Shown piece by piece: positions 14,279-21,651 of a stretch of 26,115 nt of DNA (positions are counted from its first letter, which is position 1; every line of letters starts with the position of its first letter). The DNA comes from UBA1081 sp964454355 (GTDB lineage: Bacteria > Bacillota > Clostridia > Oscillospirales > Acutalibacteraceae). The stretch is from the NCBI GenBank assembly GCA_964454355.1, contig CAYVTA010000016.1, forward strand, positions 1-26,115, written 5' to 3'. Position numbers and translations under genes: made by a program. The notes under the pieces were generated by a model. The model searched no databases and was not told the origin of the DNA. It worked only from the letters and a program-made list of their open reading frames with translations.

Positions 14279-15206
14279 AAACAAATTCAATAAAGGACGT
14301 TTCAATATACGCTATCTTACAAAAGAAGGTTTCAGAAACGTCAGAATACACAGGCTTATGACAGTTGCATCAATAACCGTAATGCTTTCATGCATGATTC
14401 TCATAGGCAGTGCTTATTTACTTTATGAAAACATTAATGCTCTCATTGACAAAGTCGGTGAACAGAATGTTGTAATGATCTACATTCAGGATGAAGCATC
14501 GGAAGACCAGGAAAGTGTTCTGAAAGAACAGATTCTCAACACCGAAAACGTGAAAGAATGTGAATTTGTTTCAAGAGATGATTCGTATGCCTCCGTACTT
14601 GAAAGCATGGGATCATCCGCCTCTGTTCTTGACGGAATCGATAGCAGCATATTACCAAATGCATACAAAGTTACTGTTTCAGACATGGAGCAGTTTGATG
14701 CTACGGTTACAAACCTTGCATCACTGGATAATGTCTTATCTGTCCGTGAAAACGGCGAACTGGCATCTAAAATTTCAACAATACAGAAAGCTGTCGGAGT
14801 TGTCAGCATAACAGTTGTTGTAATTCTTCTTATTGTATCTCTTTTCATCATTGCAAACACAGTCAGAATCACAATGTTCTCAAGAAGCCTTGAAATAAGC
14901 ATTATGAAGGCCGTCGGTGCAACAAACTGGTTCGTACGTTGGCCTTTCCTTGTGGAAGGAATTGTAATAGGTATAATTTCTGCTATTGTTTCCTACGGTC
15001 TGATATTTGTGCTCTACTACGCAGCAGAACGTGTACTTGCAGAGATGTTCTCCATTCTCGGAAATAATATTGTGCCGTTTGAAAACTGTATGTGGCAGAT
15101 TCTGATAGCTTTCATGGCAACAGGTATCACAACCGGTGCGTTAGGTTCATGCATGTCATTGGGCAAATACCTTAAGGAACACGGGAAGGTGGTCACAAAT
15201 GAGTAA
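14268..15206 (+). CDS. ftsX: Cell-division membrane protein FtsX
   Basis: Membrane partner of FtsE that relays ATP hydrolysis to an extracellular hydrolase. About 312 residues from a TTG start. Helix 1 is near residues 30-53, an extracellular loop of about 125 residues follows, then helices near 182-208, 236-260 and 280-303. The FtsX signature EISIMKAVGATNWFVRWPF with LVEG lies between helices 2 and 3. I chose TTG 14268 because GGAGGTG (14255-14261) is six bases upstream and the resulting MSRKNKFNKGRF fits FtsX N-termini; an upstream in-frame ATG at 14211 would start deep inside the ftsE tail without a ribosome site. Its stop overlaps the M23 gene by 8 bases. Confidence 0.92.
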   Translation: MSRKNKFNKGRFNIRYLTKEGFRNVRIHRLMTVASITVMLSCMILIGSAYLLYENINALIDKVGEQNVVMIYIQDEASEDQESVLKEQILNTENVKECEFVSRDDSYASVLESMGSSASVLDGIDSSILPNAYKVTVSDMEQFDATVTNLASLDNVLSVRENGELASKISTIQKAVGVVSITVVVILLIVSLFIIANTVRITMFSRSLEISIMKAVGATNWFVRWPFLVEGIVIGIISAIVSYGLIFVLYYAAERVLAEMFSILGNNIVPFENCMWQILIAFMATGITTGALGSCMSLGKYLKEHGKVVTNE

Positions 15207-16500
15207 TTTTTCTATAAAGAAAAAAATACTTGCTGTGCTGCTTACTTTTACACTTATCTTTACTACTGTTACCTGCTATAAGTTTACAGTATCGGCAGAA
15301 GACAGCAAGATTGAAGAATACGAAAATCTTATAAGCCAATATGAAGAAAAAATTGACTCCGCACAGGACAAAATTGATTCTCTTAAAGGTGATATAAACG
15401 AAGTAAAATCATATATTGAAGAGCTCGATAAGCAGGTTGCAATGTATCAGGAGCAGATCGATGCATATCAGGAACAGATCGATGCGTATCAAGTTAAAAT
15501 TGATGATTATGAAGCTCAGAATAAAGAGCTGGAAAATCAAATAAGTGAGCTTAATGATAAAATTGACGAATATAACCGTCAGATAGAAGACATGAATGCT
15601 CAGATTGATGCTAAATATGAAGAGCTGAAAAATATAATCAGAACAAACTATATTAATGGCGAAACAACAGCACTTGAGGTGCTTCTTTGTTCCGATGATT
15701 TTGCTGATTATCTTACAAAAGCTCAGTTTTTAAGCAGTCTTGCCGATTATCAGCAAGGTCTTATTGACGGAATTAATGCTGACATGGATGCAATAAATGT
15801 TACAATAGATGAAATCGAAGTAGAGAAAGAAAACATCTATGCTCTTCAGGCTGAAATCGACAAGAAAATCGCTGAAATCGAAGTTATGCAAACGGCTGTT
15901 GAAGAGAATCAGTCAAAAGTAGAAGCAAATCAAAATGTAATTCTTGAAAAAGTTACCGCAAACAGCAATTATCTTTCCAACCTTAACAGCCAAAGTGCAA
16001 GCTACAGCTCAAAGATTGCGGCATATGAAGCGGAAATAGCAGAGTTTGAAAATCAAATCGAAGCTCTTATTAAGGCTAATGCATCTTCGGGTACAGGAAC
16101 TCTTTCAAATTCATCAGGACTTATTTCTCCCCTTCAGTATTCCGGAACATATGTAAGCTCAGGATTTTACAGAAGCTCGGGCTCCTACCACGGTGCTCTT
16201 GACCTTTGTGTATCCGGCGGAACATACGGAAAAAATGTTTCAGCAGCAGAATCGGGAACAGTTATAACTGCAGCTTATCACTGGAGTTACGGAAACTATG
16301 TCGTTATTGACCATGGCAACGGTCTCTCAACGCTCTACGCACATTTAAGCTCTATTTCAGTCAGCTCAGGTTCATCCGTTTCAAAGGGACAGACTATCGG
16401 TAAAGCCGGAAGCACAGGAAATTCTTCAGGTCCCCACGTTCATTTTGAAGTTCGAGTAAACGGTTCAAGAGTAAATCCTGCTAACTATATCAGCGTGTAG
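15199..16500 (+). CDS. Coiled-coil M23 endopeptidase, FtsEX effector (EnvC/PcsB-like)
   Basis: A secreted peptidoglycan hydrolase of 433 residues. Residues 9-30 form a signal peptide or membrane helix. Residues about 35-290 are a long coiled coil with heptads such as EQIDAYQ, the part that in EnvC and PcsB contacts FtsX. A Ser/Gly linker leads to a LytM/M23 domain from about 310. Its zinc site is complete: His331 and Asp335 (HGALD), and His415; the catalytic histidines are His382 (YAHL) and His413 (HVHFE). E. coli EnvC has lost these, so this protein probably cuts cell-wall crosslinks directly. Ribosome site GAAGGTGG lies before the ATG at 15199, which overlaps the ftsX end. Confidence 0.93.
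   Translation: MSNFSIKKKILAVLLTFTLIFTTVTCYKFTVSAEDSKIEEYENLISQYEEKIDSAQDKIDSLKGDINEVKSYIEELDKQVAMYQEQIDAYQEQIDAYQVKIDDYEAQNKELENQISELNDKIDEYNRQIEDMNAQIDAKYEELKNIIRTNYINGETTALEVLLCSDDFADYLTKAQFLSSLADYQQGLIDGINADMDAINVTIDEIEVEKENIYALQAEIDKKIAEIEVMQTAVEENQSKVEANQNVILEKVTANSNYLSNLNSQSASYSSKIAAYEAEIAEFENQIEALIKANASSGTGTLSNSSGLISPLQYSGTYVSSGFYRSSGSYHGALDLCVSGGTYGKNVSAAESGTVITAAYHWSYGNYVVIDHGNGLSTLYAHLSSISVSSGSSVSKGQTIGKAGSTGNSSGPHVHFEVRVNGSRVNPANYISV
15448..15510 (+). repeat. 21-bp (one-heptad) tandem repeat in the M23 coiled coil
   Basis: Units at 15448-15468 and 15469-15489 both encode QEQIDAY and differ at two third-codon positions. A third, diverged copy (15490-15510) encodes QVKIDDY. The unit length equals one coiled-coil heptad, so a gain or loss keeps the frame and register. 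Confidence 0.85.
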
Positions 16501-16510
16501 GAGCCAAAAT

Positions 16511-17446
16511 ATGCACAAAAAAATCTCTGTCGGACTTACCGTAACAATTGCAATTGTCGTTCTTGTTATAACGGCTTGTATTACAACAGTAATCACTATG
16601 AGTGCATTCAGCAACATCGTGTCAGATATTCCGGAAAGAGAAGCCATGTATGACAGTCTTTCACAAATCGACGCTATCGTAAGAAGTAATTATTACGGAG
16701 AAACTGATGAAAATGCTGTTAACAATTCAGTTGCGAAGGGCTACATTGCTTCCCTTGAAGGTGTCAATACCCTTCTGTCATCAGAAGAATATGCTTTATA
16801 TCTACAAGAGAAATCAGGTATTGGCGATGACGGAACTGAAATAAAGACTGTTACGTATCAAAAATTTGGTTCAGCGGGATATGTAAAGATTTCTGCATTT
16901 AACGATAACACTCCCTCTGAATTTGAACACGCATACGAAGTTCTGACAAATAATTCCGCAACAGCACTTATCATTGATGTCAGGAATACAGACAGCAACA
17001 ATATTGAAGCTGCCGCAGAAATAATTGATATGATAGTTCCTATAGCGTCTGACGGTACAGGTGCAATCGCAACGGCTGAAGACAAAAACGGCGATGCTGT
17101 TAAAGTTTTTTCTTCAGATTCGGACAGTATTAATCTTCCTGTTGCAGTAATCATTAATGAAAACACTTCGGGAGCCGGAGAACTTCTTGCTATTGACATC
17201 AGAGACTTCGGAAAAGGAACAGTTGTTGGAAAAACATCCAAAGGTAACGGAACTTATCAAAAAGTTTTTGAATTGTCGGATGGTTCTGCATTGCTTCTTA
17301 CTGTTGCTCAGATTACGCCATATATAAGTGAAAGCTATAACGGAGTCGGTGTCATTCCCGATTACACAAGCGAGCTTACAACCGAAACCAATGATTTAAA
17401 CAATGATACTCAATTTTTACAGGCATATGCACTGGTAATGTCATAA
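16511..17446 (+). CDS. S41-family (C-terminal processing peptidase-like) protein, probably inactive
   Basis: A 311-residue membrane-anchored protein with one helix at residues 8-32. Residues about 40-95 match the helical N-terminal segment of CtpA/CtpB. The S41 core follows directly from FGSAGYVKIS; the PDZ domain usually between them is missing, which explains the short length (normal about 400-480). In CtpB the active site is Ser309, Lys334 and Gln338 (spacings 25 and 29). Here NENTSGAGE and GKTSKGNGTYQ align to give Gly221, Asn246 and Gln250 at the same spacings. Both catalytic residues therefore appear replaced, with Ser220 and Lys244 only nearby. It follows the M23 gene by 10 bases and is the last gene of the cluster. 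A scaffold or regulatory role for the hydrolase is inferred. Confidence 0.82.
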   Translation: MHKKISVGLTVTIAIVVLVITACITTVITMSAFSNIVSDIPEREAMYDSLSQIDAIVRSNYYGETDENAVNNSVAKGYIASLEGVNTLLSSEEYALYLQEKSGIGDDGTEIKTVTYQKFGSAGYVKISAFNDNTPSEFEHAYEVLTNNSATALIIDVRNTDSNNIEAAAEIIDMIVPIASDGTGAIATAEDKNGDAVKVFSSDSDSINLPVAVIINENTSGAGELLAIDIRDFGKGTVVGKTSKGNGTYQKVFELSDGSALLLTVAQITPYISESYNGVGVIPDYTSELTTETNDLNNDTQFLQAYALVMS

Positions 17447-17456
17447 TTTAATATTT

Positions 17457-17492
17457 TCCGCAGTTTATGCTAAAACTGCGGATTTTTTTTTT
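17457..17492 (+). terminator. Intrinsic terminator of the ftsEX cluster
   Basis: TCCGCAGTTT (17457-17466) and AAACTGCGGA (17473-17482) form a perfect 10-bp stem with a 6-base loop, followed by ten T. Confidence 0.95.
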
Positions 17493-17504
17493 GCACTATT
17501 TCAG

Positions 17505-17533
17505 TTGAAAATACACAATCAATATGATAATAT
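17505..17533 (+). promoter_or_regulatory. sigma-A promoter of ybaK
   Basis: TTGAAA (17505-17510), 17-base spacer, TAATAT (17528-17533). The predicted start is near 17540, leaving a leader of about 30 bases. Confidence 0.6.
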
Positions 17534-17570
17534 GTAACTATCTGATTGGCTGACGGGAGTGTGTAATCGA

Positions 17571-18050
17571 ATGGCTGATAAGTCAAAAACAAACGCAATG
17601 CGCAAGCTTGACAGTTTAAAAATCAAATATAAAGAGCATTATTATGCCGACACCGGAGCTGTCAGCGGAACTGAAGTTGCAAAGGTTCTGAATGAGGCAC
17701 CGGAGAAGGTGTTTAAAACTCTGGTTACAACAGGAAAATCCGGAACTCATTATGTGTTTCTGGTTCCTGTTGCGGAAGAACTTGATTTAAAAAAGGCAGC
17801 GTCTGCAGCCGGTGAAAAAAATATTGAAATGCTGCCGATGAAAGAGCTTCTGCCTCTCACCGGATATGTTCACGGTGGATGCTCCCCTATCGGAATGAAA
17901 AAAGTTTTCAAAACATTTATCCATTTTACCGCAGATAACTATGAAACCATTTTCTGCAGCGGCGGTAAAATCGGATTTCAAATTGAACTTCCATTATCTG
18001 AACTGAAAAAAGCTGTATCTGTCAGCTCTGCTGACATTATAAAAGCTTAA
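17571..18050 (+). CDS. ybaK: Cys-tRNA(Pro)/Cys-tRNA(Cys) deacylase YbaK
   Basis: Hydrolyses Cys wrongly attached to tRNA-Pro, protecting proline codons from mistranslation. The protein is 159 residues, the usual size. Family motifs run in order: KTNAMRKLDSL at the N-terminus, KVFKTLV with the substrate-contacting Lys49, FLVPVAEELDLKKAA, the Gly-rich YVHGGCSPIGMKK, and FCSGGKIGFQIELPLSEL. GGGAGTG (17555-17561) is nine bases from the ATG at 17571; an in-frame GTG at 17559 falls within that site. Flanked by its own promoter, with the mannosidase gene 84 bases downstream and no clear terminator between them. Confidence 0.93.
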   Translation: MADKSKTNAMRKLDSLKIKYKEHYYADTGAVSGTEVAKVLNEAPEKVFKTLVTTGKSGTHYVFLVPVAEELDLKKAASAAGEKNIEMLPMKELLPLTGYVHGGCSPIGMKKVFKTFIHFTADNYETIFCSGGKIGFQIELPLSELKKAVSVSSADIIKA

Positions 18051-18134
18051 ACGGTTCATTTATCAGAAACACCAAAATTTATAAATTAATTGATGTTTCG
18101 AAGTTACAAAAAATAAAGACAGGAGAACAAAACA

Positions 18135-21086
18135 ATGGCAAAAAAGAATAACAAAAGCTTTGACTGTCCGGAAAGAGCAAAATTACAGATTTTTTCTGAT
18201 ATGCTGTTTGACAGATGCTATACCCGTCTCGGAGAGCTTAATTGTACAGCATACATTTCAGCAGAGCCATTAAGCTTTGCAGACAGATTCAGCGGCAAAA
18301 AAATGCAGCTTGAGGTAGGCACAAAATGGGCTGAAAACACATTTGACTGTGCATGGTATCACATTACAGGAAAAATATCCGATAGTGCTGATACAATAAT
18401 AATCAATTGCGGCGGCGAAGGTCTCATTTATGACAGAAACGGTAATGAAATTCAGGCAATTACCTGCAAAGCATCTGATTACGATGCTTCATTGGGCGGC
18501 CCGGTTAAGAGAATCATACCTATTTATGACTGTCTCGCTGATGGTGACAGTGTTGACTTTTGGGTAGACTGTGCAGCTAATGACCTTTTTGGTAATCTTA
18601 AAAACGACGGCAGAATGGTTGAACTTAGCATAGCAAAGCACAACAAAAACATCCGTGACCTTGCATATGATGTTCATGTGCTTCTTACAATAGTTGATTT
18701 CGGTGACGATGAAGAGTTTAAATCAACTGTAAAAAAATCTCTTCTTGATATTGTGTCAGAAGTTATCACAGAAGACGAAGCTGCTGAAAAAAGAGAAGCT
18801 ATTGCTCCCCTTCTTAACGAAAAATCAAATGTTGACTTTACATATTATGCAGTAGGTCATGCACATCTTGACCTTGCATGGCTTTGGCCTATCCGTGAAA
18901 GTTACAGAAAAGGCGGAAGAACCTTTGCAACACAGATAAAAAACATAGAACGCTACCCCGATTATGTTTTTGGAGCATCACAGGCACAGCTTTATTCTTG
19001 GGTAAAGGACAGATATCCCAAACTTTACACAAAGGTGAAGGAGCTTGCAAAAGAAGGCAGATGGGATGTACAAGGTGCAACATGGGTAGAGCCCGATTCT
19101 AACCTTATTGGCGGTGAAAGCCTTGTAAGACAGTTTTTCTACGGCAAAAAATTCTACCGTGATGAATTTGATATGGATATGAAGGTATTTTGGGTACCTG
19201 ACAGTTTCGGTTATTCCGCTTGTATTCCTCAGGTTATGAAGCTTGCTGATGTCCCGTATTTCCTTACACAGAAAATGAGCTGGAGCATCTACAACGACTT
19301 CCCTTATCATTCATTCTACTGGAAAGGTCTTGACGGCTCAACTGTTCTTGCACATATGCTGCCCGAAAATACATACAATTCTCCATGCCGTGGAGACCTT
19401 ATTAAAAAGGGGGAAAAGAGATATATCGAACGCCCCATTTCTAACAAGTCTATGATGCTTTTCGGCATTGGTGACGGTGGTGCAGGTCCCGGTTATGAGC
19501 ATATTGAGCGTGCTCAAAGATACAAAGACCTTCGTGATATGCCAAAGGTTAAAATGTGCCGCACAATGGATTTCTGGAAGGACTTTGACGACGGTGTAAC
19601 GCCTTACCCCACTTATCAGGGTGAGCTTTATCTTGAGAGACATCAGGGTACATATACAACCAGAAGTGCAAACAAGCGTTATAACAGAAAATGTGAATAT
19701 GCACTCAGAAACTATGAAGCCGTAGCTCTTAAAGCTAAAGAAAAAGGCATTGATCTGCCTCTTTCAAAAGCTGATATTGACGAAATGTGGAAAGAAGTAC
19801 TACTCTATCAATTTCATGATATTCTTCCCGGCTCATCAATCAACAGAGTTTATGATGAATGTGTACCCAGATACGAGGCAATGTACAACAATCTTGTAAA
19901 CAGCACAGAATGTTTACTGTCACAGATGAGCAGCGGAAAAACTGTTGTGAATCTAAATGCATTTGAGTACGAAACAAAAGTTAAATCCGATGATAACTGG
20001 TACGCTGTTACCATTCCCGCAATGAGCAGCGTTCAGCTTACTCAAGACAAGAAAATCACTGAGTTTAAAGGCGAATGCACATACAACACTCTTGAAAACG
20101 ACAAGGTAAAGGTTACTTTCAAGGATGGTTGCGTCATTTCTTTGTTCGATAAGACTCTTGAAAGAGAATTTATCACAGAAGGCGGCAAAGCAGGTCAAAT
20201 TTCAATGTATGACGATTACGGTGATTGCTGGGACATGACTAACTGCCGTGCTGAGTATGTTCAGACAAAAAAAGATGCTGAATGTATAGCTTTTGAAACT
20301 GATGATGACGGTGCAAAGGTTTATTGCGAATGCACTTTCAAAATCAAGAATACCGAAATCAAACAGACCTATTACCTTCTTGACGGTGATGCTACTCTTT
20401 ACTGTGACATGGATGTTAATATGCAGGATACAAAGTCAATGCTTCGCATGGCTATGCCTGTAAATATAAACACAGATGAAGCGAACTTCAATATCCAGTT
20501 CGGTCATCTTGCAAGAAAAACAACCGAAAACAATTCAGTTGAGCTTGCACAGTTCGAGGTTTCAGGTCAGAAATTCGTTGATATGTCCGAAGAAAATATG
20601 GGTATCTCATTTATTAACGACTGCAAATACGGTTATCGCTGTAAACATGGAATTATTGACCTTAACCTTATCCGTTCACCTGAAGGCGGTCCCGGCAAGG
20701 TAGTGGATCAAGGACATCATGAAATACACTGGGCTTTGATGCCTCACAGCGGTAAGCTTGGCACCGAGACATATAAGAAAGCGTACTTTGTTAACAATCC
20801 GCTTATTATTACAAACGGTACCGGTAAAGATTGCGGAGCATCAAGCTACAACACAACAAATGAGACCATCGTTCTTGAAACTATCAAGACACCTGAAGAT
20901 GGCAACGGCTTAATTGCAAGATTCTACAACTGCTCTGCTGATGAACAGACGGCTCAAATCACAATGGAAGGCTATAAGATTGCCGAAACCGTAAATATTA
21001 TGGAGGAAACAATCAATAATATAGCGGATAATAAGCTCACACTTCACGGTTTTGAGCTTGTTAACATCAGATTTGTAAAAGCATAA
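18135..21086 (+). CDS. GH38 alpha-mannosidase
   Basis: Hydrolyses terminal alpha-linked mannose from oligosaccharides such as trimmed N-glycans or mannan fragments. A 983-residue protein with no signal peptide, so it is cytoplasmic. Order: N-terminal beta domain; catalytic barrel beginning at VGHAHLDLAW with zinc ligands His242 or His244 and Asp246; nucleophile Asp356 in WVPDSFGYS; His503 in LERHQGTYTTRS; LYQFHDILPGSS (His561, Asp562) before the C-terminal beta-sandwich domains. The length matches bacterial GH38 enzymes. AGGAGA (18120-18125) precedes the ATG. No sugar transporter, phosphorylase or regulator is adjacent, so the imported substrate must come through a system encoded elsewhere. 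A bidirectional terminator follows. Confidence 0.95.
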   Translation: MAKKNNKSFDCPERAKLQIFSDMLFDRCYTRLGELNCTAYISAEPLSFADRFSGKKMQLEVGTKWAENTFDCAWYHITGKISDSADTIIINCGGEGLIYDRNGNEIQAITCKASDYDASLGGPVKRIIPIYDCLADGDSVDFWVDCAANDLFGNLKNDGRMVELSIAKHNKNIRDLAYDVHVLLTIVDFGDDEEFKSTVKKSLLDIVSEVITEDEAAEKREAIAPLLNEKSNVDFTYYAVGHAHLDLAWLWPIRESYRKGGRTFATQIKNIERYPDYVFGASQAQLYSWVKDRYPKLYTKVKELAKEGRWDVQGATWVEPDSNLIGGESLVRQFFYGKKFYRDEFDMDMKVFWVPDSFGYSACIPQVMKLADVPYFLTQKMSWSIYNDFPYHSFYWKGLDGSTVLAHMLPENTYNSPCRGDLIKKGEKRYIERPISNKSMMLFGIGDGGAGPGYEHIERAQRYKDLRDMPKVKMCRTMDFWKDFDDGVTPYPTYQGELYLERHQGTYTTRSANKRYNRKCEYALRNYEAVALKAKEKGIDLPLSKADIDEMWKEVLLYQFHDILPGSSINRVYDECVPRYEAMYNNLVNSTECLLSQMSSGKTVVNLNAFEYETKVKSDDNWYAVTIPAMSSVQLTQDKKITEFKGECTYNTLENDKVKVTFKDGCVISLFDKTLEREFITEGGKAGQISMYDDYGDCWDMTNCRAEYVQTKKDAECIAFETDDDGAKVYCECTFKIKNTEIKQTYYLLDGDATLYCDMDVNMQDTKSMLRMAMPVNINTDEANFNIQFGHLARKTTENNSVELAQFEVSGQKFVDMSEENMGISFINDCKYGYRCKHGIIDLNLIRSPEGGPGKVVDQGHHEIHWALMPHSGKLGTETYKKAYFVNNPLIITNGTGKDCGASSYNTTNETIVLETIKTPEDGNGLIARFYNCSADEQTAQITMEGYKIAETVNIMEETINNIADNKLTLHGFELVNIRFVKA

Positions 21087-21098
21087 GAAAAAATTAAC

Positions 21099-21131
21099 GG
21101 GAACAGTGCACCGACTGTTCCCATTTTTTTT
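21099..21131. terminator. Bidirectional terminator between convergent genes
   Basis: GGGAACAGT (21099-21107) and ACTGTTCCC (21114-21122) form a perfect 9-bp stem. On the plus strand A then eight T follow; on the minus strand GTTAATTTTTT follows. It can end both the mannosidase mRNA and the sigma-factor operon. Confidence 0.9.
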
Positions 21132-21178
21132 GTGAAACATTTATCATGACAAGTCAAAATCGTGTCATCAATAAATTA

Positions 21179-21628
21179 TTAATTTGTAAGCCCGTATTCT
21201 TCCCGTCCGGCAATTGCAAGTTTACGCCAAAATTCATACAGAGGACCACTATAATCAGAACGATAATATTTATCATCAATTACCATTCCGGAGCTTATGT
21301 CTGCGACAGTAACAACCGTATCATCATTTAGCTGAACTTTGAACATTATGTTCACGCCTCCGTTTAAATTATGGTGATAATCGGATCCAAAACCTGTTAT
21401 TTTTATATTATGAACAAGCTCGTAAAATTCTTCAATTTTATCCTCCGGCAACTCCAGCCACACTGCTTCTTCATTCTCATAATAATATATATGATAGTCA
21501 ACAGATTTAACGTTTTCGGGAGTGATATCATCAAATGGTGAACGCTCAATCAAATTCACTCCGAGAACAACGCTTACGATTGCAACAGCTAAAACTACAA
21601 CCAAAATAAAATTTCTCTTCTTTGACAT
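21179..21628 (-). CDS. Small membrane-anchored protein of unknown function, last gene of the sigma operon
   Basis: A 149-residue protein that I cannot assign to a family. Residues 6-24 are a hydrophobic helix (FILVVVLAVAIVSVVLGV) after a basic MSKKRN start, giving an outside-facing domain of about 120 residues. That domain is acidic, with DYHIYYYENEEAVWLELPED and an alternating hydrophobic pattern suggesting mixed alpha/beta structure. No catalytic motif or lipobox is visible. GGGAGTG lies 7 bases before the ATG. It starts 23 bases after the beta-propeller stop, so it is almost certainly co-transcribed with that gene and the sigma factor. Membership in the sigma response is the only functional clue. 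Confidence 0.8.
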   Translation of the reverse strand: MSKKRNFILVVVLAVAIVSVVLGVNLIERSPFDDITPENVKSVDYHIYYYENEEAVWLELPEDKIEEFYELVHNIKITGFGSDYHHNLNGGVNIMFKVQLNDDTVVTVADISSGMVIDDKYYRSDYSGPLYEFWRKLAIAGREEYGLTN

Positions 21629-21651
21629 TTTATCACTCCCAAACCTATTTA

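Noticed and set aside
18066..18099. GAAACA / TGTTTC inverted repeat before the mannosidase gene
   Set aside because: Six pairs with a long AT-rich loop; easily expected by chance.
21146..21168. ATGACA / TGTCAT inverted repeat downstream of the bidirectional terminator
   Set aside because: Only six pairs, an 11-base loop, no T tract and no gene start nearby.
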